Origin: CALHVX01 sp051027215
Lineage (GTDB): Bacteria > Pseudomonadota > Gammaproteobacteria > Pseudomonadales > Azotimanducaceae
DNA length: 64,000 nt
Reading direction: 5' to 3'
Assembly: GCA_051027215.1 (NCBI GenBank)
Contig: JBPCXR010000340.1
Span: 29,688 to 93,687, forward strand
The notes beneath the pieces are model-generated. The model did no database searches and was not told where the DNA came from. It saw only the letters and a program-made list of their open reading frames with translations. Positions within the stretch are counted from its first letter, which is position 1. The number at the start of each line of letters is the position of its first letter. Made by a program: the position numbers and the translations under genes. Below are positions 26,354 through 35,264 of the stretch, in pieces.

Positions 26354-27529
26354 ATGGCTAAAGATTTGCAACAGCTACTCGACGACGCAGCGACCGACCC
26401 AGGCGTTGTTGGCGGTGTTGCCGCTGCGTTCGACGCCTCAGACACGCTCAGCTTACAAGCCTTCGGACAGCAACGAATTGACGACGACGCGCCTATGCAG
26501 GCAGACACCGTGTTTGCCATCATGTCGATGACCAAACCACTAACCGGCGCTGCGGCCATGCAGCTGGTTGAGCGCGGACAGCTGTCTTTGGATACCGACG
26601 CCGGTGAGGTTTGCTCGCATCTAGGCGAGGCTCAAGTACTCGAAGGCTTTACCGCGGAGGGCGAACCACTACTAAGAAAGCCAAGCGGTAGAATCACGCT
26701 ACGACAGCTGCTTACCCATACTTCTGGCTTCGTCTACGACACCTGGAATGCGGACATGTTGCAATATATGGCGCACACCGAGACTCCAGATATCGCGACC
26801 CTGAAGCGTGCGGCCCTGAACGTACCTATCCTGTTCGACCCTGGCAACCGCTGGGAGTACGGTATTGGCATAGATTGGGTTGGCCAGATGGTCGAAACCG
26901 TCAGCGGACAAACTCTCGGTGAGTATCTAGCCGAACATTTAACCGGGCCTTTAGGCATGGCTGACACGGCTTTCGCGGCCACAGAGTCCATGGCGACGCG
27001 AAGAGTGCCGATTCACCTGCGCAAATCAGACGCCTCGCTCAAACCGTTACCGATTGGCGACGTAGCGGAGCCTGAGTTCGAAATGGGCGGCGGCGGTCTG
27101 CTGTCCACTGCCGCAGATTTTGGGCGCTTCATCCGCATGATGCTGCGCGGTGGCGAGCTCGATGGCCAACGAGTGCTGCAGCAAGACACTGTGGTGCAAA
27201 TGGGTAAAAACCAAATTGGCGATCTACGAGTTAAGCCGTTGAAGAGCGTCCTGCCGAAACTCAGCGGCGACGCTGAATTCTTTCCCGGTGAGCCTAAAAC
27301 CTGGGGCCTATCGTTCCAGATTAGCGAAAGCGCCTGTGCAACGGGTCGTGCCGCGGGCACGCTCATGTGGGCCGGCCTCGCCAACACCTACTTTTGGATT
27401 GATCCGGTGGCACAACTAGGTGGAGTTTTTCTCAGCCAAGTATTTCCGTTTGTTGATCCAAAAATACTCAACCACTACTACAACTATGAAGCAGCCGTAT
27501 ACGCGGCTTACGCTAAGGAGCCAATGTGA
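26354..27529 (+). CDS. Serine hydrolase of the beta-lactamase / esterase (class C, EstB-like) family
   Basis: A 391-residue cytoplasmic protein (no signal peptide seen) of the beta-lactamase-related serine hydrolase family. The catalytic SxxK is in FAIMSMTKPLTG near residue 60, the second motif Tyr is in WEYGIGIDWVGQMVE near 173, and the C-terminal region has TLMWAGLANTYFWIDP. In such proteins the usual role is ester hydrolysis, not beta-lactam resistance. It heads an operon; its stop overlaps the next start as GTGA. Confidence 0.9.
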   Translation: MAKDLQQLLDDAATDPGVVGGVAAAFDASDTLSLQAFGQQRIDDDAPMQADTVFAIMSMTKPLTGAAAMQLVERGQLSLDTDAGEVCSHLGEAQVLEGFTAEGEPLLRKPSGRITLRQLLTHTSGFVYDTWNADMLQYMAHTETPDIATLKRAALNVPILFDPGNRWEYGIGIDWVGQMVETVSGQTLGEYLAEHLTGPLGMADTAFAATESMATRRVPIHLRKSDASLKPLPIGDVAEPEFEMGGGGLLSTAADFGRFIRMMLRGGELDGQRVLQQDTVVQMGKNQIGDLRVKPLKSVLPKLSGDAEFFPGEPKTWGLSFQISESACATGRAAGTLMWAGLANTYFWIDPVAQLGGVFLSQVFPFVDPKILNHYYNYEAAVYAAYAKEPM

Positions 27530-28359
27530 GCAGCTACGAGTGTTTTACCGTGAAGATCGAAAACGATGTCGCTCAAATCGTGCTCAACCGGCCGGACAAG
27601 CGCAACAGCATGAACCGCGCATTCTGGCAAGAGCTACCGGCAATCGTTAACGACATTGATCACAACGTCAAAGCCCGGGTCATCGTGATTTCCTCAACAG
27701 GTCCGCATTTCTCCGCCGGTCTCGATCTGACCATGTTTGCGGGCGACTCAAGCAAGCCTAAGAGCGAGGACGCTCTGCAATCTGAAGGCCTAAGATTCTA
27801 TGAGAACGTTTTGCACATGCAGAAATCGTTCAACTGCCTGGAATCCTGTCGCTTGCCGGTTCTGGCAGCGATACAAGGCGGTGCCATTGGCGGCGGGGTT
27901 GACCTCGTCAGCGCCTGTGACATTCGCTACGCCACTGAAGATGCATTTCTTACCATCCAAGAGATAAACATCGGCATGACCGCAGATGTAGGGACCTTTC
28001 CCCGCTTGGTCAAGCTGATTCCGGAAGGCATCGTTCGGGAGCTGGCCTACACTGGTCGACGCTTCGGCGCGAACGAGGCAAAGCAGGTGGGCCTGGTGAA
28101 TCAGGTGTTTGCCGACCAAGCGAGCATGCTGGACGCTGTATTAGCTATCGCGCGGCAGATCGCCAGCAAAGCACCAGTCGCCATCTACGGTTCCAAGCGC
28201 ATGATCAACTACGCGCGCGATCATTCTACGGCTGACGGTCTGGACTACATCGGTATTTGGAACGCTAGCATGCTCAACGTTGGCGAAATACAAGAGGCTA
28301 TCGGCGCTAACGGAGAACAGCGCCCCGGCCGCTTCGCTGCCCTGCCAAACAAACAATAA
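27526..28359 (+). CDS. Delta(3,5)-delta(2,4)-dienoyl-CoA isomerase-type crotonase
   Basis: A 277-residue crotonase whose active-site region, GGAIGGGVDLVSACDIRYATEDAFLTIQEINIGMTADVGTFPRLVKLI, closely resembles eukaryotic ECH1, which moves double bonds in dienoyl-CoAs formed from unsaturated fatty acids with odd-position double bonds. The acidic residues in GGGVDL, IQEIN and TADVG correspond to the catalytic and supporting acids of ECH1. The GTG start overlaps the stop of the serine hydrolase. It lies in an operon with slyX and an SDR. Confidence 0.92.
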   Translation: MSSYECFTVKIENDVAQIVLNRPDKRNSMNRAFWQELPAIVNDIDHNVKARVIVISSTGPHFSAGLDLTMFAGDSSKPKSEDALQSEGLRFYENVLHMQKSFNCLESCRLPVLAAIQGGAIGGGVDLVSACDIRYATEDAFLTIQEINIGMTADVGTFPRLVKLIPEGIVRELAYTGRRFGANEAKQVGLVNQVFADQASMLDAVLAIARQIASKAPVAIYGSKRMINYARDHSTADGLDYIGIWNASMLNVGEIQEAIGANGEQRPGRFAALPNKQ

Positions 28360-28372
28360 GGGCATTCCGAAG

Positions 28373-28597
28373 ATGCCAGCGCTGTTGGATGAACTGCAAG
28401 AACGAATCAACGAACTGGAAATCAAATCCAGCTTCCAGGAACAGCTCATCGCCGATTTGAACGACGCACTCACAGCGGAGAGCCAACGTCTCGGCGTACT
28501 CGAGCGGCAGGTTACACAGCTACGTCAGCGCCAGGAGGCAGAACAATCGCCTACGGCCGAAGGCAACGCGGATGAGCCTCCTCCCCCTCACTACTAG
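28373..28597 (+). CDS. slyX: SlyX family protein
   Basis: A 74-residue SlyX protein, a small coiled-coil protein of unclear role common in gammaproteobacteria. It reads LQERINELEIKSSFQEQLIADLNDAL, a heptad-repeat helix, and ends with the family's proline-rich PPPPHY tail. It starts at the ATG at 28373, 13 bases after the isomerase stop, so it is co-transcribed with fatty-acid genes rather than with the usual slyD neighbourhood. Confidence 0.92.
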   Translation: MPALLDELQERINELEIKSSFQEQLIADLNDALTAESQRLGVLERQVTQLRQRQEAEQSPTAEGNADEPPPPHY

Positions 28598-28615
28598 TAC
28601 ATGGAGGTGCACACA

Positions 28616-29473
28616 TTGAAGACCTTCTCAAACAAAGTCGCCGCTATTACCGGTGCCGGTTCCGGCATGGGTCGAGCTCTGGCCGTAGCGCTCGCAAACC
28701 GCGGCTGCCATCTCGCCATCAGTGACGTTAACGGCGAGGCCCTCGAAGCGACTGCGGCGCAGCTAGATTCGGCAAGGGTGAACGTCAGTCGTCATGTACT
28801 CGACGTCGCAGATCAAGATGCCGTATTTACCTTCGCAAGCGCCACCGAGCGAGACCATGGCAAGGTCAATCTGGTTTTTAACAATGCCGGCGTATCGGTG
28901 ACCGACTCCGTGGAGCACATGAGCTATAAGGATTTCGAGTGGCTTATGAATATCAATTTTTGGGGTGTCGTGCACGGCTGCAAGGCCTTTTTGCCACTGC
29001 TTAAACGGGTCGATGAAGGTCACATCATCAACACCTCTAGTATATTTGGAGTGATTGCCGTGCCATCCCAAAGCGCTTACAACGCCTCTAAGTTTGCAGT
29101 GCGCGGCTTTTCCGAAGCGCTGCGTCAGGAGCTGCAGGATAGCCACATTGGCGTCACTTGCGTTCAGCCGGGCGGCGTGAAGACCAACATTGTTAAGACC
29201 TCACGCTACTACCCTCAAGACAATGCCGCGCCAACGAAAGAGGAAGCAGCAGCGACCTTCGAATCCATCGCCGCACTGTCTTCTACCGAAGCCGCTGAAA
29301 TCATTCTGCACGGAGTGGCAAAGAATCGAGCTCGAGTATTGGTTGGCAAAGACGCGAAGTTGATTGACTGGGTCGCCCGGATATTTCCCCAACGCTACCC
29401 CGTCATCATGCAATGGCTTTCAGCGCGTATGGGCGCCGATCAACTGACCCGCGGTGCAAAGAACGATTCTTAG
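28616..29473 (+). CDS. SDR-family oxidoreductase
   Basis: A 285-residue short-chain dehydrogenase with TGAGSGMGRALA (cofactor loop), NNAGVSVTDS, the catalytic Ser in NTSSIFG and YNASKFAVRGFSEALRQEL (YxxxK). The overall look is of classical SDRs acting on retinol, steroid or fatty alcohol type substrates. The start is most likely TTG at 28616, because GGAGGTG lies six bases before it; the ATG at 28601 would sit inside that binding site. It is last in the operon that begins at 26354. Confidence 0.9.
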   Translation: MKTFSNKVAAITGAGSGMGRALAVALANRGCHLAISDVNGEALEATAAQLDSARVNVSRHVLDVADQDAVFTFASATERDHGKVNLVFNNAGVSVTDSVEHMSYKDFEWLMNINFWGVVHGCKAFLPLLKRVDEGHIINTSSIFGVIAVPSQSAYNASKFAVRGFSEALRQELQDSHIGVTCVQPGGVKTNIVKTSRYYPQDNAAPTKEEAAATFESIAALSSTEAAEIILHGVAKNRARVLVGKDAKLIDWVARIFPQRYPVIMQWLSARMGADQLTRGAKNDS

Positions 29474-29486
29474 CTTTACGGCCTAC

Positions 29487-30488
29487 CTAATGCAGCCCAT
29501 ATACTCGTGCTGCAGTGCCGTAGAACAGCGCTGACTTCTCTTCTGCCGAATATTGAGCTGCGATTTTCTTCAAGCCATTGAACAACACCGCATAGCTAAG
29601 CGAGCGCTTATCTACCGGGAAATTGCTCTCCATCATGCAGCGCTCTGGACCAAAGCAATCGATCGCATGCTGATAGTAACGTGCTTGCTTTGCATAAAAC
29701 TCATCGGACGAAGGCGGTTGCGCTTGCAAGTGCCAACCAAAACCATTGTCCGGCATCGCTAAACCACCAAGCTTTAGCACCACGTTCTCGCAGCGTGCGA
29801 TCGCCGCCATGTCTGCTCGCCACTGCTCGAAGATCGATTCTCGCTCAGCGGCGTAGGGACCGACGCCTAGCGGCGTACCAAAATGATCCAATATCATCTG
29901 GGTATCCGGTGCTGCTTGGGCCAATGCTAGAAACTCGCGGTTTTGATAGTGGTAGTGCCAGCTGTCATAGGTCAAACCCCGACGCCCCAACAAGCGAACC
30001 CCAGCAACAAACCCTGGATCTACATACAAATCTTTTGGTGCTCTACCGGCGATTGTAAGCGCCTCAGGATGTCGAGCATGGGAAAGCGCATGCCGAATGC
30101 CTCGAAACAAACCCTGCCCGGCATCTTCGTGAGCGTCCAGTACCGGGCCGACCTCTTCGCCAAGGCGCAGATCTGCGTAAGCAACAATTGCCGCAATGCT
30201 TGCACCGTCGCCTGCGCGACTCGCGGCAGCCTGTTTGGCGACGAACTCTGTTTCACCCACTGGCCGCAGGTGCTCCGGACCGGCATCTCGATAGCTCGCC
30301 CGGCACTCGACGAACACCGTTTTCTCAACACGGTGCCCGCTCCCGGTGTCCTGCCAGAGATCGTCAAGCAGATATTCGTTGCCAGGGCGATGCCAGAGAT
30401 GGTGGTGGGGATCGACAATCGGCAGGTCCGGGTCGATGATGGGCTCTGACACACTGGCGAGCCACTCGGGTGTTCCGGGTTTTGGCAT
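29487..30488 (-). CDS. Amidohydrolase-2 family TIM-barrel metal-dependent hydrolase
   Basis: A 333-residue TIM-barrel hydrolase of the amidohydrolase-2 family (relatives act on lactones and decarboxylate aromatic or aminocarboxymuconate acids). Key sites are VDPHHHLWH, in which the histidines bind metal, FVECRASYRDAGPEHLRPVGE, MILDHFGTPLGV and MESNFPVDK. It most resembles the group of 2-pyrone-4,6-dicarboxylate lactonase-like hydrolases. GGGAGAA precedes the ATG at a good distance. It diverges from the nitroreductase at 30576. Confidence 0.9.
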   Translation of the reverse strand: MPKPGTPEWLASVSEPIIDPDLPIVDPHHHLWHRPGNEYLLDDLWQDTGSGHRVEKTVFVECRASYRDAGPEHLRPVGETEFVAKQAAASRAGDGASIAAIVAYADLRLGEEVGPVLDAHEDAGQGLFRGIRHALSHARHPEALTIAGRAPKDLYVDPGFVAGVRLLGRRGLTYDSWHYHYQNREFLALAQAAPDTQMILDHFGTPLGVGPYAAERESIFEQWRADMAAIARCENVVLKLGGLAMPDNGFGWHLQAQPPSSDEFYAKQARYYQHAIDCFGPERCMMESNFPVDKRSLSYAVLFNGLKKIAAQYSAEEKSALFYGTAARVYGLH

Positions 30489-30575
30489 AAGATTCTCCCT
30501 TCGCGCTTGAGACTAGCGGCCCAAGCCCCAGCAGCGCAAGCCGCCGCCACCTCTGCGACCCAAGGAACCCGAGCC

Positions 30576-31232
30576 ATGCAGCAGTCCAGTCCTCCGCCGG
30601 AGAATACCGCCGATATAGATTTAGCAAGCGTCGACCAGGTGCTCAGCACCGCGCGCTCGGTGCGCCGCAAGATCGACTTCGAAAAGCCGGTGCCAGCACA
30701 GGTGCTGTATGACTGCATCAATCTGGCCACTCAAGCACCCATTGGTTTAGGCGGTGAGAACTGGCGCTTTCTGATCATCAGTCGCGGTGACGAAAAACTC
30801 AAAGTGGCACAAATCTATCGCAGCGTACTGGACGACCTGGAGCGCCAGCGCGGACTGACTCTGAAACCGACCCAGCGGGCGCTGGCAAATCGTTTGCAGG
30901 AAATGCCAGCGATGATTCTCGTGTGCGTCGACGGCGCCCCTCCAGACCCTGAAACCCACACTCAAATAGGCTTCTACGGCTCAATACTCCCAGCTGCCTG
31001 GTCGCTTATGCTTGCCTTACGTGCTCGCGGCCTGGGCAGCACCTGGACCAGCCTGCTTTCCTCCAGGCAAGGCGAAATGGCCAAAGCCTTAGGCATTCCA
31101 GATACCGTTACGCAAACCGTGATGCTTCCAGTGGGATACACCAAGGGTGCCCGACTGAAACCCGCCGAGCGGCTTGGGGCTGAGCATGTGACCTTCTGGA
31201 ATCAGTGGGGGGCCAGCGGAGCAGATGGCTAA
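30576..31232 (+). CDS. Nitroreductase-family flavoprotein
   Basis: A 218-residue FMN-dependent nitroreductase-fold protein. The FMN-binding ARSVRRKIDFEKPVP segment comes first, then ATQAPIGLGGENWRF, YGSILPAAWSLMLALRARGLGSTWTS and LPVGYTKGARLKPAER near the end. Members reduce nitro compounds, quinones, enones or flavins. I used the ATG at 30576; the frame is open to 30507 but that part is low-complexity alanine. A second, distinct nitroreductase lies at 60184. Confidence 0.88.
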   Translation: MQQSSPPPENTADIDLASVDQVLSTARSVRRKIDFEKPVPAQVLYDCINLATQAPIGLGGENWRFLIISRGDEKLKVAQIYRSVLDDLERQRGLTLKPTQRALANRLQEMPAMILVCVDGAPPDPETHTQIGFYGSILPAAWSLMLALRARGLGSTWTSLLSSRQGEMAKALGIPDTVTQTVMLPVGYTKGARLKPAERLGAEHVTFWNQWGASGADG

Positions 31233-31359
31233 CGCAAGAAGCCCGGCCCGCGCTACCAGCTACAAACGATTTGCTGTAGCGAAGTTCGAGGTTTAACCGG
31301 TGCGCTTATCAAGGCGCCGAGCTACTATTGAGCGATCGTCGAACTAGGATGCCCATGCC

Positions 31360-31995
31360 ATGAGCAATATCGTCAGCCGTTGGTTCAATCGCCGCAGCGT
31401 TCTCGCCGCGGCGGGTCTCGCTGCATCCGGTAGCGTCCTAGCCGGCACCGAGCCGAACGAGAACAAAGCACGCCACGGCGGCCGCAAAGCTGAACATCAG
31501 CGGCACCGGCTCGCGGTAGATACCGCGGCGGCTAAACAGCAAATCGCAGAGCTGCGCAATCTGTACGCTCGGGCGACTGACCTGATCGGCACCATAGAAC
31601 CGCACAACGTTGCGGAAGGTCGAAGAATCTACCACCGAATCTTTCGAGCCGACGCGGTCATCGGCGCAACGGGTCGAGATAGCGTCACTGGCCCAGATGC
31701 CTGGGTAGATGTGGTCGTCGACGCCTTGAAGGTCTACGAGAAGACCCAACATCTCATCGGTACTCAGCTAGTAACCATCAATGCCTTACCGGGCCATGAC
31801 GAGGGGCCCGGCAAAGCCAGCATGAGCAGCTACTTGCAGGCCTGGCACGCCAAGGCGGACGGTGAACTATGGCTGTTCCTGGGCACTTATAGCGACGAGC
31901 TCAGTTACAGCGCGGATAAGGGTTGGCAGATCGCGCAAATGCAGCTTGATCAAGTTTCTGGCGAAACTCGGCAACTCGGTGTGGCTGAGCCTTAA
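31360..31995 (+). CDS. NTF2/SnoaL-like protein with a Tat-type signal
   Basis: A 211-residue protein. The N-terminus has a twin-arginine style signal, FNRRSVLAAAGLAASGSVLA, so export in folded form is likely. Residues from about 58 form an NTF2-like (SnoaL) fold: AELRNLYARATDLIG, IYHRIFRADAVIGATG, and the C-terminal YLQAWHAKADGELWLFLGTYSDELS. SnoaL-like proteins often act as small isomerases or hydratases on steroids or polyketides, but no catalytic residues are clear here. Confidence 0.78.
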   Translation: MSNIVSRWFNRRSVLAAAGLAASGSVLAGTEPNENKARHGGRKAEHQRHRLAVDTAAAKQQIAELRNLYARATDLIGTIEPHNVAEGRRIYHRIFRADAVIGATGRDSVTGPDAWVDVVVDALKVYEKTQHLIGTQLVTINALPGHDEGPGKASMSSYLQAWHAKADGELWLFLGTYSDELSYSADKGWQIAQMQLDQVSGETRQLGVAEP

Positions 31996-32056
31996 GCCGT
32001 AGCGCTGCCGTCACCCCGTAAGCTTCTCCCGCGCTCTGCAAAAGCCTTTGCGCTAA

Positions 32057-33364
32057 TCACGCCTCGGTGCTGAATGGTAGTGTTATCGCATCTGCAGTCG
32101 GTAGTTCACTAGCGCCGAGTGCTGCATTTTTGGCGAGCTTGAAAGCTTCGTAGTCGCCGATCACGACTTGCCACATATACACCCTGGCTGTGCCGTCAAT
32201 ATCCTGGGGGAAAGGGCTAAAACCCATAGGCACCATACGGAAACCACCGCCTGGATGCAGATGGGCCTGCATAAATTCCAAGTAGTCGGGGAGCCTTGAT
32301 TCGCTGATCACGTCCATGAAGGCGACGCTGTGCTCATGTTCGGCCTGCAGACGCTTTAGCAATTCGGCGGGAAACAATCCACCCGTCCAGCGCGCGTTGA
32401 TCTCGATGACGACGATGTCGTCGCCGCGCACGAAGTAATCGATTCCGCAGTTCAGGCCTTCTGGCGCAGTGTAGCCAAGCTCGCGCACATAGCGCCCAAC
32501 AGCCATGCACACATCTCGTTGACGTTCCGATAGAGCGAGTCGATCGCTGATGTAGTTCCCCACCCAGAGCCCTTCTGCAAACAGAATTTGTCGAACATTG
32601 GTAATTTCGATGCCATCGTCAGCGATCTTCAGATCCACAGTCATTTCTGTGTACGAGTCTGTATCTAGCCGCTGTTGCAACAATACGTCCAGATCGTTGG
32701 AAAAGTCCGCAACATAAGTTTGAGCTTGTTCTAAACTCTGCACGGCGATGACGTTCCGGGCACCAGCTAATCCCTGCACCTTTACCATCACGCCCGAGCT
32801 GGCGTGTCGCTCGAAGAATGAACGCGCCGCTCTCTCACCGAGGCTGGACTTACTGGTAACCAGGGTTTCTGGCACTGGAATGCCTGCCGCCGGAGCAGTG
32901 GTCGCAAAGTGCATCTTCGAGTTGACTCGCTGACTCAGTGCCCAAGCTGCAGGATCACCATGTAGACACAGATTGCTGCCGCTGACCATGTACAGCCCCA
33001 ACAGTTCAGCTGGTGACTGGTCCAGAGCAACCGATTGGTAAAACGCCTCTCGAGGATGGAAGTGATAGTGGCTCTCAGGAATGACATCGTCGAACAAATC
33101 ACGAAATATTTGGTTGTACAGCCGTAAAGTCTCGCACCAGGGCGATTGCTTGAACGTGTCGTGCAGGGCTGCATAGTCCTTGTTGCGACCCATGTAGGTT
33201 AACGCCACCTGCAACATGGCCGTTAGCACAATGTTGGCTTCGTGATCCTCACGCTGCTTTGCGGTCCATTCGGCTTCGCTAAAGTGTAGTAGGCAGTCGT
33301 CTGCCCATAAGACGAAATTTACCGATTGCGGTTGGTCTGGTGTGAACGCGCCAAATCGAGTCAA
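32057..33364 (-). CDS. ATP-grasp enzyme of unknown substrate
   Basis: A 435-residue ATP-grasp protein. N-terminal 140 residues (pre-ATP-grasp-like) are unfamiliar; then SKMHFATTAPAAGIPVPETLVT, the lysine-bearing VMVKVQGLAGARNVIAV loop, and the metal site VVIEINARWTGGLFPAELL, with Glu and Asn ligands. Such enzymes couple ATP hydrolysis to carboxylate-amine or carboxylate-thiol ligation, e.g. of amino acids, peptides or polyamines. The start is TTG at 33364, with AAGGGG seven bases upstream. It is separate from the neighbouring membrane protein by 93 bases, same direction. Confidence 0.85.
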   Translation of the reverse strand: MTRFGAFTPDQPQSVNFVLWADDCLLHFSEAEWTAKQREDHEANIVLTAMLQVALTYMGRNKDYAALHDTFKQSPWCETLRLYNQIFRDLFDDVIPESHYHFHPREAFYQSVALDQSPAELLGLYMVSGSNLCLHGDPAAWALSQRVNSKMHFATTAPAAGIPVPETLVTSKSSLGERAARSFFERHASSGVMVKVQGLAGARNVIAVQSLEQAQTYVADFSNDLDVLLQQRLDTDSYTEMTVDLKIADDGIEITNVRQILFAEGLWVGNYISDRLALSERQRDVCMAVGRYVRELGYTAPEGLNCGIDYFVRGDDIVVIEINARWTGGLFPAELLKRLQAEHEHSVAFMDVISESRLPDYLEFMQAHLHPGGGFRMVPMGFSPFPQDIDGTARVYMWQVVIGDYEAFKLAKNAALGASELPTADAITLPFSTEA

Positions 33365-33457
33365 GGTTCAACCCCTTCCAGTTTTCAACCAGTCTACTGA
33401 AGCCCAAACAACGAAACCCCACGACAATCGCTGAGCCTAAACAGCCCCATCACCTCG

Positions 33458-34441
33458 TTACAAGCGCTCGATGGCGTTTTCAACCAATGCTGCCGCCACC
33501 CAAGCCGCCGGAGGAATGATTACATAAGCGAATATCCGCGTGACCAGCTTTAGGTCTAATGGCCAATTCGGCAGGCTACGAATACGATCCGCATGCGCAA
33601 CCAATGCCTCCAACGCCACCACATCCTCACGATCCTGCATGGCGATCTGTTGATTCAACGCCGCCATCCGCTCGGCTTTGGCCAACTTGATGCGCTCACG
33701 AATTCCCCACAGCGGAAGGAGAAACAGCAAGATGGCGGCGGGTACGCCGATCAGAATGCCCCACTGATAGTTCCAGATGCGAAATTCCGCATCGAGCGCC
33801 TGCAAGGGCATCAAGGCCATCGCCCCAGCTACCACCAATACATCCGTGGTTGCCAATCGTGCCAGTGGCCGCACTCGCTCCAGCCGATAGAGATCAACGG
33901 GCAGCCGGCGACCCAATTCAGACAACAGGCCACTGACGGGGATGCGCCAGCACAGCAGCAACCCCGCCATCCCCCAGACCAAGGCGTTGCCTAGGGTAAA
34001 AACGAGGTCCAGCACAGGGATGCGCTTTAGCTCGATCATTTTTTCTATCACCTCCCAATTCTGCGTGATGCCAAAGATCGCACCGCCGATCAGCGCGAAA
34101 AAAATGATGCCGCCGGGCCTCACCATGCTTTCGTACACTGGCTGCAGCTGTGCGCTCGTCGTTATTGGCTGCAGATCTTCAAGGGCACGATGCGTGTGAC
34201 GCATCTGCAGTTGCATCATCAATAATAGATAACCCGGCATAAGCACGAACATGGCACAGGTACCGATGCTCTGCCCGGTTGACATCTCTACCAGTAGAAA
34301 TCCGGATTGGGTATTGAGCCAGGCAACAATAAAAATCACTGCCAACAGGACGACCATCGCCAATGGCAGCAGTAGCACGTTGCCGTGCAGCGCAAACCCA
34401 TACAGCCACTGCGTAAGGGTACTAGAGGATGTAGCCGTCAC
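33458..34441 (-). CDS. Multi-spanning inner-membrane protein of unknown function
   Basis: A 327-residue protein with about seven hydrophobic segments, including LPLAMVVLLAVIFIVAWL, IGTCAMFVLMPGYLLLMM, IIFFALIGGAIFGI, VFTLGNALVWGMAGLLLCW and IGVPAAILLFLLPLWG, and a C-terminal pair ending VIIPPAAWVAAALVENAIERL. No transporter or enzyme signature is evident. The start is not clear: the GTG at 34441 overlaps the 3' end of the upstream SDR by 20 bases and keeps the first segment; there is no better ATG. The overlap suggests coupling to the two SDR genes. Confidence 0.75.
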   Translation of the reverse strand: MTATSSSTLTQWLYGFALHGNVLLLPLAMVVLLAVIFIVAWLNTQSGFLLVEMSTGQSIGTCAMFVLMPGYLLLMMQLQMRHTHRALEDLQPITTSAQLQPVYESMVRPGGIIFFALIGGAIFGITQNWEVIEKMIELKRIPVLDLVFTLGNALVWGMAGLLLCWRIPVSGLLSELGRRLPVDLYRLERVRPLARLATTDVLVVAGAMALMPLQALDAEFRIWNYQWGILIGVPAAILLFLLPLWGIRERIKLAKAERMAALNQQIAMQDREDVVALEALVAHADRIRSLPNWPLDLKLVTRIFAYVIIPPAAWVAAALVENAIERL

Positions 34442-35264
34442 CAGAGGCTCTGACTGTGAGCTCAGCAATGGACACGCCCCAAGGCTGATCAATGGCGTAC
34501 AGAATTTGATCTGCCAAGTACTCGGGATCCAATGCGTGATACTCAATGCTGTTCGCATCTGTGAGCGCCTCAGGCAACTCGCCTGCAACACCACCCTGCA
34601 GCACCTGCAAATAGCGCGGCGCGTTTTGCCCCAGGATTCCGACAATGGCTTCAGCGTTGACTATTCCGACGCCCAGACCAGTACCGGGCACGCCCGTCGG
34701 CTTGATAATCGTCACTTTGATTTTGCCTTGTGACTCGACCCTGAGCGATTCGCTCATGAAGTTAACGGCGGCTTTGGTGGCGCCGTACACAGCGGCGCCA
34801 ACGACTGGATAGTTGCCATAGATCGACGACAGGTTCACCACGTGCCCGCGACCCTCCGCAATCATCGAATCGTAAGCTGCAACCATGCCGTTGAGCACGC
34901 CCTTGATGTTGATGTCTATACAGCGATCCCAAGCCGGCATCGCCTGCTGATGGTCAGCGTAGAATGCCAGCGGCATAACCCCTGCATTGTTGATCCACAC
35001 ATCGATACGGCCGTAGCGTTCTGCCGCCACCTGTGCCAAGTTCTGCATCTGCGCAAGATCCGTCACGTCGGTGGGCACCGCGCAAGCGCTCAGGCCTTGT
35101 TCCTCAAGCTGGGCGACTAGTTGCGTAAGCGCTTCTGCATCAATGTCGGCGCAAACAACTCGAGCGCCCAATGCTGCGGATTTTTCTGCGACCAGACGAC
35201 CGAAGCCACCTGCAGCACCGGTGATGACGATGCTTTTGCCTGCGAGGTGACTGGCTTCGCTCAC
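34422..35264 (-). CDS. SDR-family oxidoreductase
   Basis: A 280-residue short-chain dehydrogenase with TGAAGGFGRLVAEKSA, NNAGVMPLAFYAD, the catalytic VNLSSIYG Ser and YGATKAAVNFMSESLRVE (YxxxK). The GTG start overlaps the stop of the preceding SDR gene as GTGA, so the two are translationally coupled. The pairing with an MFE2-like SDR suggests a joint role in fatty-acyl, steroid or terpenoid oxidation, which is inference. Confidence 0.9.
   Translation of the reverse strand: MSEASHLAGKSIVITGAAGGFGRLVAEKSAALGARVVCADIDAEALTQLVAQLEEQGLSACAVPTDVTDLAQMQNLAQVAAERYGRIDVWINNAGVMPLAFYADHQQAMPAWDRCIDINIKGVLNGMVAAYDSMIAEGRGHVVNLSSIYGNYPVVGAAVYGATKAAVNFMSESLRVESQGKIKVTIIKPTGVPGTGLGVGIVNAEAIVGILGQNAPRYLQVLQGGVAGELPEALTDANSIEYHALDPEYLADQILYAIDQPWGVSIAELTVRASGDGYIL

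Noticed and set aside
31996..32056. Possible hairpin GCAAA/TTTGC after the NTF2-like gene
   Set aside because: Short stem with no T run; not a credible terminator.
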